Below, one piece after another: positions 15,101 through 25,662 of a stretch of DNA of 64,000 bases. Location: contig CM063252.1 in the NCBI GenBank assembly GCA_032158295.1, positions 19,426,036 through 19,490,035 on the forward strand, read 5' to 3'. The notes beneath the pieces were generated by a model. It saw only the letters and a list, made by a program, of their open reading frames with translations. It searched no databases and was not told the DNA's origin. This DNA comes from Pycnopodia helianthoides. Lineage: Eukaryota; Echinodermata; Asteroidea; Forcipulatida; Asteriidae. Each line of letters begins with the position of its first letter. Position 1 is the first letter of the stretch. A program made the position numbers and the translations under genes.

Positions 15101-18100
15101 CAAGCGTAAAATGTTAATTTAGAGAGTCTGTGCAATTGAAGCGTGTCCTGAGTTGCACAGCTTGGGGGCTTGTGAGACGTAAACCTGGAGGCAATATCCT
15201 GAGTATTTAACAAAAGAGGCCATGTATTCAGATAAGGGATAAAACTTATAAACAATGATGAAAAATCGAATGTAAAATTTTAATTTAGAGAGTCTGTGCA
15301 ACAGAAGCATGTCCTGAGTTGCACAGCTTGGGGGCTTGTGAGACATAAACGTGGAGGCAATATCCCGTGTATCCAGTGCTGTGGCTAGTGGGGCTAGCGA
15401 GGCATAAACCCCAGAGGCAAGGAATAGCTATAGCTGGGAGCTCATTAACACGTGGGAGGAGTTGGGAGCTAGACAACCGAGTACCTATTGTCAACAGTTT
15501 TGTCTATAAACCTAGCGATACCATGCCCATGCCCGATATGGGGGCAGAGGGTACCCCCCTAATGTTCCAACACTTTAACGTATTATTTTCCTCTTGTACC
15601 ATAGCACCCTCCCCCTAAAATCCTCTAAAGAATTACTGAGATTCCAAGCACACAATGAAGACACAATGGGGGGGGGGGGGGTTTACCACCATGCCTCATA
15701 TCGAGAACCAATATGCACCTAGCTGTTAAAATTTGCTGTTTAATTCAGAACACCAATGTTTCAAAGCTCTGTATACTTTTCCCTCTCTTTTTTGTATTTA
15801 CTTAATTTTTAAAGATAAATAAATAAGATTTATATTGTCAATACATATGATAGTCTCGGTGCCATTACACAATGTACAGTATGTACATTCAAAGTGTTCA
15901 CAAAAATTTGAAAGAAAATGGCCAAAAGTATAACTTATAACTCATTGCAACCCTAAAGAGGATGGATGGTTATGATTATCAACTGTTGTACTTTCGGCTT
16001 TGCTAGTGTAGTAGTAGTAGTAGTAGTAAGTTTATCACCTTTAGATTTATCAGGCTTTTTAAAAACTTTTTACCTGTTGTTTTACCATATTTGGGGTTTG
16101 TTTCTTTGAGATATTTTTAGGGTACTATCTTTGGATGTCAAAGGAACGTGGTTTGGACTGATGCATGTACTTGTTTACACACGCCATTGTGCTGGATGGA
16201 TATAAGGACTCGATCCTCATGCCTCGCCATAGTTATAATATTTACATAAACAGAGCACCAGTCTACTTGCAACATTGCGCAACAATATCACGTAAATTTG
16301 ACACTTGCAACAGCTGGTAAAGCGTACACACTGACCTTTGACCGCTTTTTTTTCCCAATCATTTCTTGTTAGATACGTAACACTATAATGATTTTTAAAA
16401 TAAAAACTACTGTTATTCTCTTTGATTCTACATCACTTAATTACGCAAGCTGTAAAGGAATATGCTCCTTTAAATGCATTTACAAACATCTACATAGACA
16501 ACATCATATTATAGAGTATGTAGAAAGAAGTCTCACCAATGTGTTACATGGTGCACTGAATGCCAACATTGCAGAACAAAACTGGTGCTTACAAGCAACA
16601 CAAATTTGTAAGGACTATAAGGACTTCTGTCTCCTCTGATCCTAAGAAAATCATCTCGGCTAGCTACTCCATATAACTACAGCCCTACAGGCATAGCCCC
16701 AAGGGTGACATTAACGCTTCTGCCCTGTGTAAATGATGTAAATGATCCACGCTTCCATTAACCTGGCCCTGTGTATAACAGTCTAGCCAATTACGCTTTA
16801 GTCCAAGGGGCACTTTCTCCCGGCTTGATTTGCAAATAGACAGCTTCTCTTAAGTAAATGGACGATTAAAAAAAGTCTTCCACAACAGAAAAGAAAGAAA
16901 CAAATTCTGGCACGTATGGTGGGTCTTTTCTTCTGCAAACAACCTATGTTTGAGTTTATAGCCACAGGCCATTTTTGTTCCAGAAGAAGGTTCCTGCAAT
17001 TCGATCTGGCGAGTAATTTGTATGTTTTACATTTAGAGTAGTAATTTCTTTTTTTATATTCAGAGAAATGCAAGTTGTCCCCAGGGATAGGTCTCAGTGA
17101 CTGTGTGACAGAAACTGTACCTAACAAACTTGAGAAGTTTGTCACAATCCAATACAGATTATGCCGATTTGTTTTTATATTTTTTCACTGGGTATTATTT
17201 TCTCTTTATCTGTCTTTGCATTCAGTACTATATATTGTAAAATCTTGTGTTTCCTTCAAGCATGTATAGTGTATGACAATACATCAAATTTCCAAAATAT
17301 TACCTGTCATATTTGGGAAATTAGATACTTGTACACGTATGTGTTGTATTTGTAGATATGTAGCCATGTATCTGTAGATAAAACAGGGTGTCCTAAAGAC
17401 AATAACTCTTGTGTATGATTGGTTTACAAAAATCTTTTGATGAGTGGGGGAGTACAAATTACTGCAGCTCATTTGTTGTCAAGTTGGTATACAAGAATCA
17501 ATCACCCAGCAAAATACTTCCACTTGATTTGAAAATTTCTATTGGAATTCACACATTACACATGACAATCACTTTTTACAATTTTTAACATCCACAGATT
17601 GTTGTCTTGCCTGTAATTTCCTTGGGAATTTAGAGTTACTGGGATAATATGAATGACCAATCAAAGTTATAACTTTTCTACTTAAATAAAGAGAGGTCTA
17701 GTAGCTCCTGTGATCACCACTGTATAAAGCGTATGTAAATTTTATGCAAACAGTCTAAGCACATACATCAATTTTCAATGCAAACATAAAAGTGCAGTCC
17801 AAAATGTAAGAGGAAAAAATGAAGTCTGACATTTATGATTACTCCAGTTCAGTGTTATTTCTTAAAAACTGAACTCATTTAAAAAAAATCTTGTTCTCAC
17901 AGCGGCTTTGCAATTTGGATTGCGAGAAAACTATATTATTAGAAACAATAATTTTTGCAATTCCTGAGGAATTGTAGGGGTGCAGTTGATTTAAAACTTG
18001 TTTGACCTTTTCGTAAAATGTTTACCATCAACCTCTCTGACACACTTACAAGTGGCCCAAAACATTGAATCAAAATTGGCGCATTCATGGGTCTAAATAG

Positions 18101-21100
18101 ACCAATTCATTCAATTGTCCAACGGAAGCGTGCTTACATATTTGTAGGCATCTTCGACCCCATTATCATATAGCTACCACAAAGCATGCAGCACCACACC
18201 CCCTCGCCCACACACATGCAAGTGTGTAAAGGATGGACCCTCCACTGTTGTTCAACTCTTTGTCCTGACAAACGTGGACCCCATTGTTTTCGTTTGTGAT
18301 AGCAATCGTTGACCAGTTGTTGCTTTTCTTATAAATTCTTGGTTTGAATATCACTACCAGTACACACTTAAAGGGACACACCGGCTTACTGTTTACCTAA
18401 TTAAGTGATGTTGAATCACAGACAATAATTTTTCGATGGTTGTTGTAAAAAAAAAATAACCAAAAAGTCACGTAATTAACGAAAAATGTGAAAAAAACAA
18501 AACGCGGTCAAAGCAAAGGTCAGCGTATACGCTTTTCCAGCCGTTGCAACTGTCAAGTTTACGTGACATTGGAATCATGTAGACTAGTGATCTGTTTATG
18601 TATTAATTATAACAATGGCGAGGCATAAGGATCCAGTCTTCATATCCATCAAGCACAAATTTCACGTGTAATTAAAAAACCGACATAAACGCAGTCCGAT
18701 CCACACCGTGCAGGTATTCGTCGTCGTCCCGCCGCGTGTGTAGCGCAGGCATCACGTAACGTGACAATAGTTAGGGGATAATAGCTAGGGCTACAGACTA
18801 AAACCCTCGTAAAACAAAACGTAATCAATGGTCTGGCTCCCTACCCCTCCACAGGCTCCGAGTTCATGCCTCCGTGGTTTGTCTCTCTGGCCCGGCGAGA
18901 CACTGCACCGGCTGTGCGGGACAAGCCCCCAAGGTTTACCCGCTAGCTCCCCACGCTGATGCGCCGTAAAACACGCTTCCGTGCACGGACTCTCTGAATG
19001 CGAATCTTACGTTAAATTTTTCATCATTATTTACAACTTGCATCCATAAACTGAATACATAGTCTTTTTAGCCAAATACTCATGAATAATTGTTTTTAAA
19101 AAAATACTTGAATTTGGTTCAGTAATTTACTTTTATACGGCTGGAAGAAAAACTAAATCTGAAGTTCACGTGACTTTTCTGAAGCACATTTTGGTTCCGA
19201 AAAATCACGTGACCTTCGTTTTTTGAAAAATGCTCGAAAATGGCCAAATTTGATGGTTTCTTTTATGAACCAATCTTCTCCATTTCAGGAAGACCTTTGG
19301 AATCATGTTTTAGTCTATTTTGTAGCCCAAATAGCCCAACGAAGCCGGTGTGTACCTTTAACCCTATGTCTGTTGACCTGGTAAATCAAGGACTTCTCTT
19401 TGTTCTCCCCCATTGTTTGGACTTGTTTTGTTTTTTTACTGATGTTCCCATTAGGTTGTACAGGAATGCGAAGCGAGAATGTTCTCACTCTGTCAAAACA
19501 CCCGGATCCCTTTTGTTAAAGTCCTTGATTTCAATGGGTAGACAAGCTCACACACACACAAAGTGCACAACAGCAATTTGGACTGCAATTTGGACGGGAC
19601 AGCTTGTTTACATTTTGTAATGGTACTTCTGGGGCCTATTTCACAAAGAGATAAGACTAGTCTTATCTGAAGTTAGGACCAGTAAGTAACTGGTCTTAAC
19701 TTAAGACTAGTCCTATCTCTTAGCATTGCCTAAATAGTCCTAAATTAGGAAGAGTTTTGTGAAATCGACCCAAGGCTGCGCAGTCACAGGATTGTGATTG
19801 GCCAATGCTGGGGAGAAGCTTAACAGATGGGTCTACAACAATGCCCTCACTGAGGTCATAGGAAGTCCCGTCATTGGCTGAGAGTTGTGTGTTGATAAGA
19901 CACACATACTTTTTCTTTGTATGACCTGAGCAATGACGGCATATGCAAGGGGTCTATAGGGGATGCCTTATCGTTCATAGACCAAATGTAAAATTGAATT
20001 TACAACATTTTCAGAGAAAGTGTGATGAGACAGCACACTTTAAAGATGGATATGAACGGTGTATTCCAAGCAACAAGAATCATTTAGCCTTCTTAACAAT
20101 GTATGTACGAACCATTTTTAGCAAAACAAAATTAATATTGGAAGTTTGAAATGATAAAAAATTCGAAAATAAAAACGACTCTTCCGCGGTTTTTCAAGGA
20201 AGTTTCAGCATATTGACCGCTGGCGGCCCTGTGTGAAAAAGCTGATTGTATGACGTATACCCGTAGAGACGACCTGAACATTGCACTTTGACCTGTACGT
20301 AGCCTATGCTGTCTGCTGTTTTTTATAAAATAGTGAGGCTAGACTGCATGTCTTTTTATCGCAAAGATACTTCTATTGAGGAAAAATGCCAATTATTATT
20401 TTTTTTTTGAGTCTCAGTCCACGGACACGTTGTATACATACTACTAACGTATAATACGGACGGGCGCAGGGTCCGGTCTCGATCCACGACTGTACGTCAT
20501 CAAAACCGGTGAAATGTTGTATTCATGATATGTAAATGAAGTGATGACGACACGCTCATTTAGCGAAACGTCCGCTGCAATGCAACAGATTCACATCAAA
20601 TTATTGTCTTTTAAAGAACAGGTCTGAAATTTTGAAAATTTGTGTAAGTGAAACTAAGATCTTTATTACACTCCAGCAAACATGAATTTAAACATGCAGC
20701 GTATTTTAGTATCTCGTTCATATCCATCTTTAAAGGAACATTACAGAATTGGTTTTTGCTAACAAAACAGTTGCTGGCAGTGTAAGCACTTAAGTTTATG
20801 TAATCCACCATACACATAAACTGACAAACCTGTAGAAGGTTGAGATCGATCGGCCATCTTGGTCACGAGAAAATAGTGAAAACCGTTTACACATTAGCAT
20901 GAAATCATATAGATTCAACATATGAATAAAACGCTCAATGAGCGATAAACTCCAATCGGAAAATTAGTTTATTCATTTCTCATCAAATATGGCATTTCAG
21001 ACAGAAATATTTTGAGGGATGTTTTCTGCTAACATCATCATTAGACCGTGTAAGTTTTATGTAAATCTGTGATCAAAAAGTATAAATCTGAACTGTTTCT

Positions 21101-24100
21101 TTCAAATGTAGAGCAGAAAAGAATCTTGAAATGTAACTTTACTTATGTGTTGGGGGTGTTGATTATCAACATCAATCATGATCTGTTACTACAACAGTGG
21201 ATGATCTAGTTTTAGTTAAAACCATGTTTTCACTTGCAAAACCCTTTGTCAAATATTATACAACAGCTTTAGTTATTAATAATAAATAAGTTTATGCACT
21301 CTGATTGGTCGAAGAATGGTCACGTGATGGTATAAATTATTAACATATATGATATAAAGACCGCCTCTGTGAACTATATTAGGAAATGGCACCTAAACAA
21401 GCATAATGTTGTGTAAAAGTTTTGACGCACTGTGCTTGTTGTACAGGAACTATAAAATCAACTGTTTTGTTTAGACAAATTTTTCACTTTGGCAAGGAAA
21501 GATTGTGCTGCGTGCAGGCGCATACCACGTGTATGCATGAACGTGCAGACAGTGTACCGGATTAAGGTAGCTGGTACACTCATGAACCAACATAATGCAA
21601 AGCATTAAGTCGAACACTAACAAAAGTATTTCTATTTATGGTGCTGTTAATTTTCAAAGCTCATAGACTGGTCCTTGAAATGCATAATTTAAATATGTGT
21701 AAAAAATTAAAAACAGCTTTAAAAAATGGCCCTTGAACATAAAGAAAACAATTCTAAAAACTATAGACGAAAACAAAATAAAAAAACTCTGATGATTGTT
21801 ACAAATTGTTGTCGTTTAAGGTATTTATTAATGGCAATAACAGTGTGATGAGCCGTTCTTCACTACCTGGTTATGACCTTGATTGATTGGTGGATGGCTG
21901 TTAAAAGCGGCCATCCACCAACCGGGTCATTACCACGCAGTGAAGACCGGCTCCTCATACTGTTAATGCGCAAATATAGGCAATGAGATCTTATTGCTTG
22001 TGTCATTATTTATAATTTAAAAAAAAACTAAAATAGGTTGTTGTCATGAACACAAAAACAATAGAAATATTTCCATGGGCCACTAGTATGTTAAAAAGAA
22101 CTGACAGACTGGTCATTTTATATTTGCAGTATTTTGTTACACTGCTGAAATTCTTCAGATTAGTGAACATTTTTGGCATCCTTTGTTGTAAGTGATATTT
22201 GAAGCTTTGCATGGTCGCGTGTAGAATTAAGAAGTAACTTGCAGGTACAACCATGTTGTAGTTTCTCCAGGCAGGTTTTTACTAAGAATTTGGAAACGGG
22301 ACATCCATAAAGTAGTGAAAAAATAAGTGATTAAATTGCCGCCTTACAATGCTCAGTCGGTAGAGCGCCAACACGTTAATCCGGAGGTCGTTGGTTCAAA
22401 TCGAACTCTAGTAATTTTTTCTTTATTCAACCCCAAATTATTTTAATTTTACCCAGTCAGTTTCCCTTGTGGTTTATTACTTAACATTTGATAAATGAAA
22501 CATTTGTAAGCACTGTGTCCACCATCTGGCAATTTTTTTTTATTTAAGGTGGGAAATTGAGTAGGGGCAAGATCACTATGTATCAAATTAAATTTGCAGA
22601 ATAGTCTTCAGTCCTTACTCTACCTAGAGTCCGGCCTCCTACGTGTGTCATTAGTAATTTCAAAATATATTTCTTAAAGACAAGAACAATTAATATGCAG
22701 GCTACAAACAAACAAATTAAGGAAAAACCTGTTTCCTTTGAGGAGTGCTGAACATGAAATTTTAACATAAAAAAGTTGTTATAGAGTTTGTAATTTCCAG
22801 GTCATTTTGATTTAGAAACCTTTGCTTCACTTGTGCCAAAAAAACTAATCATTCATATGTGGACACATTAGGAGTAGCCCAATTGGTTGATATTACTCTA
22901 TCCAATCAAACTACTACTTCAAACATTGCGCTCAACACTGAAGCCGATTGTTTCTTTTCAGAGGGAATGAAAAGTTGTTCTCATTGGTAGGATATGTGAA
23001 CACATTTTGACAAAATTTGAACTGATAATGATATATGGGGTTGGCTATTGTTTCAAGGGCTCTACTACTTGTATGCAGCATTTTATAAAACATTGTTTTG
23101 CCTTTTACCAAAAATCAATCTACAAGTTTGATTTGAATGAAATGCCTTGCTCAGTCATAAGTGAATTCTTGATTTGAATTCCTCAAACTCAATCCAGTAG
23201 GCTATTGATTTGCTTTGGGGCAAGCATATAACTTTTCACAAGAAGTAGTAACCAACCATATTTTCCAATGAAGTGTACAGCACAAGGAAGGGAGGTAGCT
23301 AAGCAAAAGCTTTTCCTGGACCATGTGGTATGGAACTAAACAGTAATTTTCTGGTCAAATAAATTCATTGTGTGCATATAGTGCACAGGCAAGTCACTGA
23401 CTGTCATACCAGACATTATTTCAAATTCAATTCAACAGGCTTATTCTACTGAACCTACTACTAGAGGCTTACAAGTATGCATTTATTTGAGACAAATATT
23501 TGATGAGCTCCTCGTTTTCCTTTTTTTTCACAATTTATTTATTAATAATTGAGCATGTATTTTTTTATTTATTTTTTCCCCATCCATTGGCTCTAACCAA
23601 TTGTAGATTAGCCTACCCGTACTAGATTGTCCTGCCTTTTCCCCAATGCAAATTTAACTACACGTACAAGAAAATACTGCATTCACCTTAACGATATGAG
23701 ATACGACGTCTGAAAATGAAAACGGCAAGCAAGGACTGCTAATGGCATGTTTGTAGTTCAGTATAACAGTAGTACGTACTTTGCAAGCATGGAAGTGGGT
23801 TGGGAAGAGCACTTCTAAAATCTAAATTTACTTTGCATCACTTCCGAGAATGGTATCTATCAAAAAGGTTAGGGCTTGGAACAGTATTTCTTTCTTTCTT
23901 TACAATCGGGCTTTCCAGGTGCACAGGGTCAACAAAGTTTAAATAACGTTTTGGGGAATGATTGAAAAAGCAACATCTAGCCTACTGAACTTCTGAACTG
24001 AACAACAGCGGGAAAGGTTTGCTCAACCAAGGTTCAACATTCTTGATAAAAGTACGAAGCAAGATTCATACAAACACAACAATCATTAATCCTAACCATG

Positions 24101-24305
24101 ATATTTGTATATTTTATTCAACAAATTAAAGAAAATCGTTTCCTACGACAAGGCAAAACCATGTGGGAAGTAGACCCGTCTGTCACGGTAGCTAAAGTCA
24201 AGAACGATCGACAAACTGTCAAACACAATGCTTTGCTTACCGTATTTCTTTGATTCTCTCCATCTTGTACAATAACTCTGCCGTTTCACGTTCACCACCC
24301 TCCAT
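3137..24305 (-). CDS. ZC4H2: ZC4H2 zinc-finger protein, 5 coding exons, 229 aa
   Basis: Exons (minus strand): 24305-24241, 11420-11249, 10954-10782, 10368-10206, 3253-3137. All introns are GT-AG and phases join without a stop, giving 229 aa; the human protein is 224 aa. The start is the first in-frame ATG and gives the family's N-terminus, including the IKEIR motif. Residues 23-79 are a charged coiled coil containing [17 protein letters not shown], nearly the same as vertebrate ZC4H2. Residues 80-136 continue the helical region. Residues 137-191 are proline-rich and end FRQQPPPMK. The last exon encodes the C4H2 finger: Cys193, Cys196, His197, His201, Cys207 and Cys210, followed by a basic tail ending KPKRKQEVN and a TAG stop. 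In vertebrates ZC4H2 is a nuclear protein that stabilises RNF220 and acts in neural development; that role is inferred here from homology. Intron 4 (about 7 kb) and intron 1 (about 12.8 kb) are packed with repeats. The start codon lies 1.36 kb from that of the divergent SLC22 gene. Confidence 0.95.
3679..6930 (-). repeat. Three near-identical tandem units (about 1085 bp) derived from a non-LTR retrotransposon 3' end
   Basis: Units run about 3679-4760, 4761-5848 and 5849-6930 (periods 1082 and 1088). They differ mainly in the lengths of G and C runs. On the minus strand each unit encodes the C-terminus of a LINE ORF2 ([20 protein letters not shown], then in another frame [13 protein letters not shown]), followed by a 3' UTR-like stretch ending near aaactgaactgaac. 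Each unit also carries one end of a hAT-like element (CAGTGGCGTAACTAG, 4522 in unit 1). The array lies in ZC4H2 intron 4. The matching upstream part of the same LINE is probably the RT fragment at 7335-8110. Confidence 0.9.
7335..8110 (-). pseudogene. Decayed non-LTR retrotransposon reverse transcriptase
   Basis: The minus strand reads, with frameshifts and at least one stop, an RT core. It starts about 8040 with [18 protein letters not shown], then [31 protein letters not shown], the catalytic motif FADDLNLFY (about 7700), [19 protein letters not shown] and KFLGVFIDH (about 7490). These are standard motifs of Jockey/CR1-type RTs. It is broken by frame changes near 7658 and 7967 and is not functional. 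It is probably the 5' part of the element whose 3' end was amplified at 3679-6930. Clade assignment is not possible by eye. Confidence 0.85.
8784..10035. mobile_element. Non-autonomous hAT-like DNA transposon, 1252 bp
   Basis: Terminal inverted repeats CAGGCGCGGTTCT at 8784 and its complement AGAACCGCGCCTG ending at 10035. They are flanked by an 8-bp duplication with one mismatch: CTCACAAC (8776-8783) and CTCACCAC (10036-10043). An 8-bp duplication and a CAGG-type terminus fit hAT elements. No transposase frame is seen inside. The inner edges both carry GGGGGCTAGA, and G or C runs occur near the ends. It sits in ZC4H2 intron 4, just downstream of exon 4. Confidence 0.8.
11421..14090. other. 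ZC4H2 intron 1, 3' part
   Basis: AT-rich intronic sequence upstream of ZC4H2 exon 2. No exon, RNA gene or clearly bounded mobile element was recognised by eye. The short open frames have no recognisable product. Confidence 0.5.
14097..14210. mobile_element. Foldback element (GGCAATAACAG ends), copy 1
   Basis: Inverted ends TTAATGGCAATAACAG and CTGTTATTGCC, with partly complementary inner arms around GTCGGTCTTCA and CACCGGCTCCTC. The same sequence recurs at 21828-21975, so this is a dispersed short inverted-repeat element. There is no coding content. Confidence 0.7.
14495..14725 (+). repeat. tRNA-headed SINE-like repeat, copy 1
   Basis: A tRNA-like B-box region (GTGGGTTCGAGTCC) is followed by a body containing GGATGGGACGTAAAGCC and CATAAAAGAACCCA. 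The same order of motifs occurs on the minus strand at 49637-49990 and partly at 46490-46625. It resembles SINE2-type elements with a LINE-derived tail; the family name is not assigned. Confidence 0.65.
14785..16390 (-). mobile_element. Degenerate copy of the 18368-19361 TTAA element, inverted and expanded
   Basis: Stretches match the reverse complement of the element at 18368-19361 in the same order: TTGTTGGGCTATTT near 14800, TTCATAAAAGAAACCATC near 14870, TTCATGAGTATTTG near 15030, AAGCGTGT near 15140, CCTCGCCAT near 16220, and ACGTAAATTTGACA with GCTGACCTTTGACC-like sequence near 16290-16345. It contains an internal partial duplication (about 15020-15200 repeated at 15200-15360) and an inserted block at about 15490-15680 that is shared with 55035-55200. 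No transposase is visible. Confidence 0.65.
16391..18367. other. ZC4H2 intron 1, no recognised feature
   Basis: AT-rich sequence with short open frames only. I see no splice-bounded exon, RNA gene or bounded repeat. Confidence 0.45.
18368..19361. mobile_element. TTAA-flanked DNA transposon (Kolobok-like), about 1 kb
   Basis: The left end is TTAAAGGGACACACCGGCTT (18368). The right end reads AAGCCGGTGTGTACCTTTAA (ending 19361), giving inverted repeats of about 18 bp with one mismatch and TTAA on both sides. TTAA target sites are used by Kolobok and piggyBac elements; the AAAGGG-type end suggests Kolobok. It has several CACGTGA-type sites inside but no transposase frame. The open frame starting at 19240 lies across its right end and looks spurious. 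Confidence 0.75.
19631..19771. mobile_element. Short MITE with TTTCACAAA ends, copy 1 (141 bp)
   Basis: Ends GGGGCCTATTTCACAAA and, inverted, TTTTGTGAAATCGACCC. The interior is a palindrome-rich array of AAGACTAGTCTTA and TTAGGACCAGTAA-like blocks. A second copy in opposite orientation is at 52608-52747. No target duplication was identified with confidence. Confidence 0.75.
20040..20733. mobile_element. TTAA-flanked element with 20-bp inverted repeats, 694 bp
   Basis: TTTAAAGATGGATATGAACG at about 20039-20058 is found perfectly inverted at about 20715-20734, with TTAA at each outer end. Its right TTAA is also the left TTAA of the next element. There is no transposase frame. It is probably a non-autonomous Kolobok/piggyBac-type element. 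Confidence 0.55.
20730..21112 (-). mobile_element. TTAA MITE family 2, copy 1 (about 385 bp)
   Basis: Begins TTAAAGGAACATTACAGAA and aligns in reverse orientation along its whole length with 26136-26524. Shared blocks include GGCCGATCGATCTCAA-like sequence, TTATCGCTCANTGAGCG, and a TATGGCATTTCAGACAGAAA block. The far end is decayed (CTGAACTGTTTCTTTCAAA). Confidence 0.75.
21828..21975. mobile_element. Foldback element (GGCAATAACAG ends), copy 2
   Basis: Inverted arms include CAGTGTGATGAGCCG and CGGCTCCTCATACTG, then CTTCACT and AGTGAAG, then GGTGGATGGC and GCCATCCACC. The ends match those of the copy at 14097-14210. This copy is better preserved and would fold into a long hairpin. Confidence 0.75.
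22346..22445 (+). repeat. tRNA-Asn-derived SINE, copy 1
   Basis: The A-box-like GCTCAGTCGGTAGAGCGCC, an anticodon-arm-like CACGTTAATC and the B-box-like GTTGGTTCAAATC resemble a tRNA with a GTT anticodon. An unrelated tail follows (TTTATTCAACCCCAAA). Copies with the same tail are at 48586 and 60249. It is not a functional tRNA gene because pairing is broken and the tail is conserved. Confidence 0.75.
22446..24240. other. ZC4H2 intron 1, 5' part
   Basis: AT-rich intron sequence directly downstream of ZC4H2 exon 1. No exon, RNA gene or bounded element was recognised. Confidence 0.45.
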
Positions 24306-25662
24306 CGTCGAGTTTGTGAAAAGCTAACAATGGTAATCGGTATTCAAACTTAATTGGAGTGGCTGTGATGAGTATCAAAGTGCCAGGCAAGTCGCACGTC
24401 CTCACTTCCCCACAACAGCAGCAGAAATGATTGGATTCCTGGGCAAAGAGTGGAGATTTTTAAAGTTGACTTTGCTGTTTATTGTTGTCAACGTGTAGTC
24501 TGTTCAACAGTCAACCTTACTTTGAAGACAGAGTAGTCTAGGCACCAGTCTTCTTTCTGCTCCCCGTAGAGTAGCGCCCTCTTGTGATTCATTTTATTTA
24601 TCTTGTCTTTTCTTGTCTTTTGGCCTTACGGGATTTGAGACATTGCATGGCGAGGTATCAATGTATATTCAGGTTGCCGCCACTGGGTTATAAACGAGCA
24701 CACTGACCCTCATGCATGCAAGCTCCTACCTATAAGAGGTTACCTTACTATTATGTATCGGACAAAGGACGTGTTTTATGTACATTTCCCTCCACTTCCA
24801 CTTTTTTTTCACTTGTGTTTCGTTGAGTGAACAACAGTAACCTGGACTTTTTTGATTCTTTAATTAAATGAAAAAATGGAGGGCCTACACACACCAAAAT
24901 AGATTAAATGGGTTCAAAGTGCGAAGTATTGTATTTATCGGGTCGTTTCGTTCAAGGATAGTCATAATAACTGTAAAGCTTTGTAAATAGAGTGACGGAT
25001 TTGCAGTGACGACACTATAGCTTATACTGAGCAGGTAATTTTATTTCGTAGCGAGAGAACACGGTGCATTAAATGTAATCAAAAGATAATCAACCATAGA
25101 TGTTGATGCTCAATGGTAAGTTCTAAGTCTTTCCCTTAGAAAGAACATACGAAAAAAGCCAACGACTATGGTGGCCCTGAAGGGAAAGCTTTTCAAGTAA
25201 TTATTTTCCGATCGCAAAATCGTCGCAAATGTTTGCAAAAATTTTCGATGTCGCAAATATCTCTGCAAAAGTGTCCGTTTCCGCAAACATTGTTGCAGAT
25301 TTTTGCAGAACCACAAATACTTGCGTTAACATTTCTGCGACATCGCAAATATCTGCCTTTTTGTGGCCCATAGGGACATCAGAAAAATTGATTAACTGCG
25401 ACAAAGCTAAGCGATGTCGCAAACACAAATATCTTTTACAAACATTTGCGACTGTCATCACACATTGCAGAGATATTTGCCATTTAAGTTGGGACATCGA
25501 ATCGCAAACATTATTTGTAAATGTACGCGATGTTTGATCATATTAAAGGTTGCATACAACATGTTGTTAGATAATATCCATTGCTATGAATATTATTATT
25601 GTTTTACTTCCTACAGCTATCAATATCGCGGCAGAAATACCGGGAAATTATCTTTCAACAAG
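24306..25662. promoter_or_regulatory. Divergent ZC4H2 / SLC22 intergenic region
   Basis: 1357 bp separate the two start codons, so both promoters must lie here or in upstream non-coding exons. No TATA box could be assigned. The SLC22-proximal half contains the TCGCAAA motif cluster (25205-25530) and an acceptor-like polypyrimidine-CAG at about 25615, which suggests a 5' non-coding exon lies upstream. Confidence 0.5.
25205..25530. repeat. Cluster of TCGCAAA / TGCAAA motifs upstream of SLC22
   Basis: More than a dozen short related words in both orientations (TCGCAAAT, TTTGCAAA, TCCGCAAAC, GCGACATCGCAAATATC, CGATGTCGCAAAC) are spaced irregularly over about 325 bp. The cluster ends about 130 bp before the SLC22 start codon. 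It leaves long open frames on both strands. It could be a decayed minisatellite or a transcription-factor site cluster. Confidence 0.55.

Noticed and set aside
19240..19620. 126-aa open frame on the plus strand
   Set aside because: It crosses the right end of a TTAA element, has no recognisable domain and no splice support.
22346..22445. Functional tRNA-Asn gene
   Set aside because: Arm pairing is disrupted, and a conserved non-tRNA tail is shared with two other copies, so it is a SINE.
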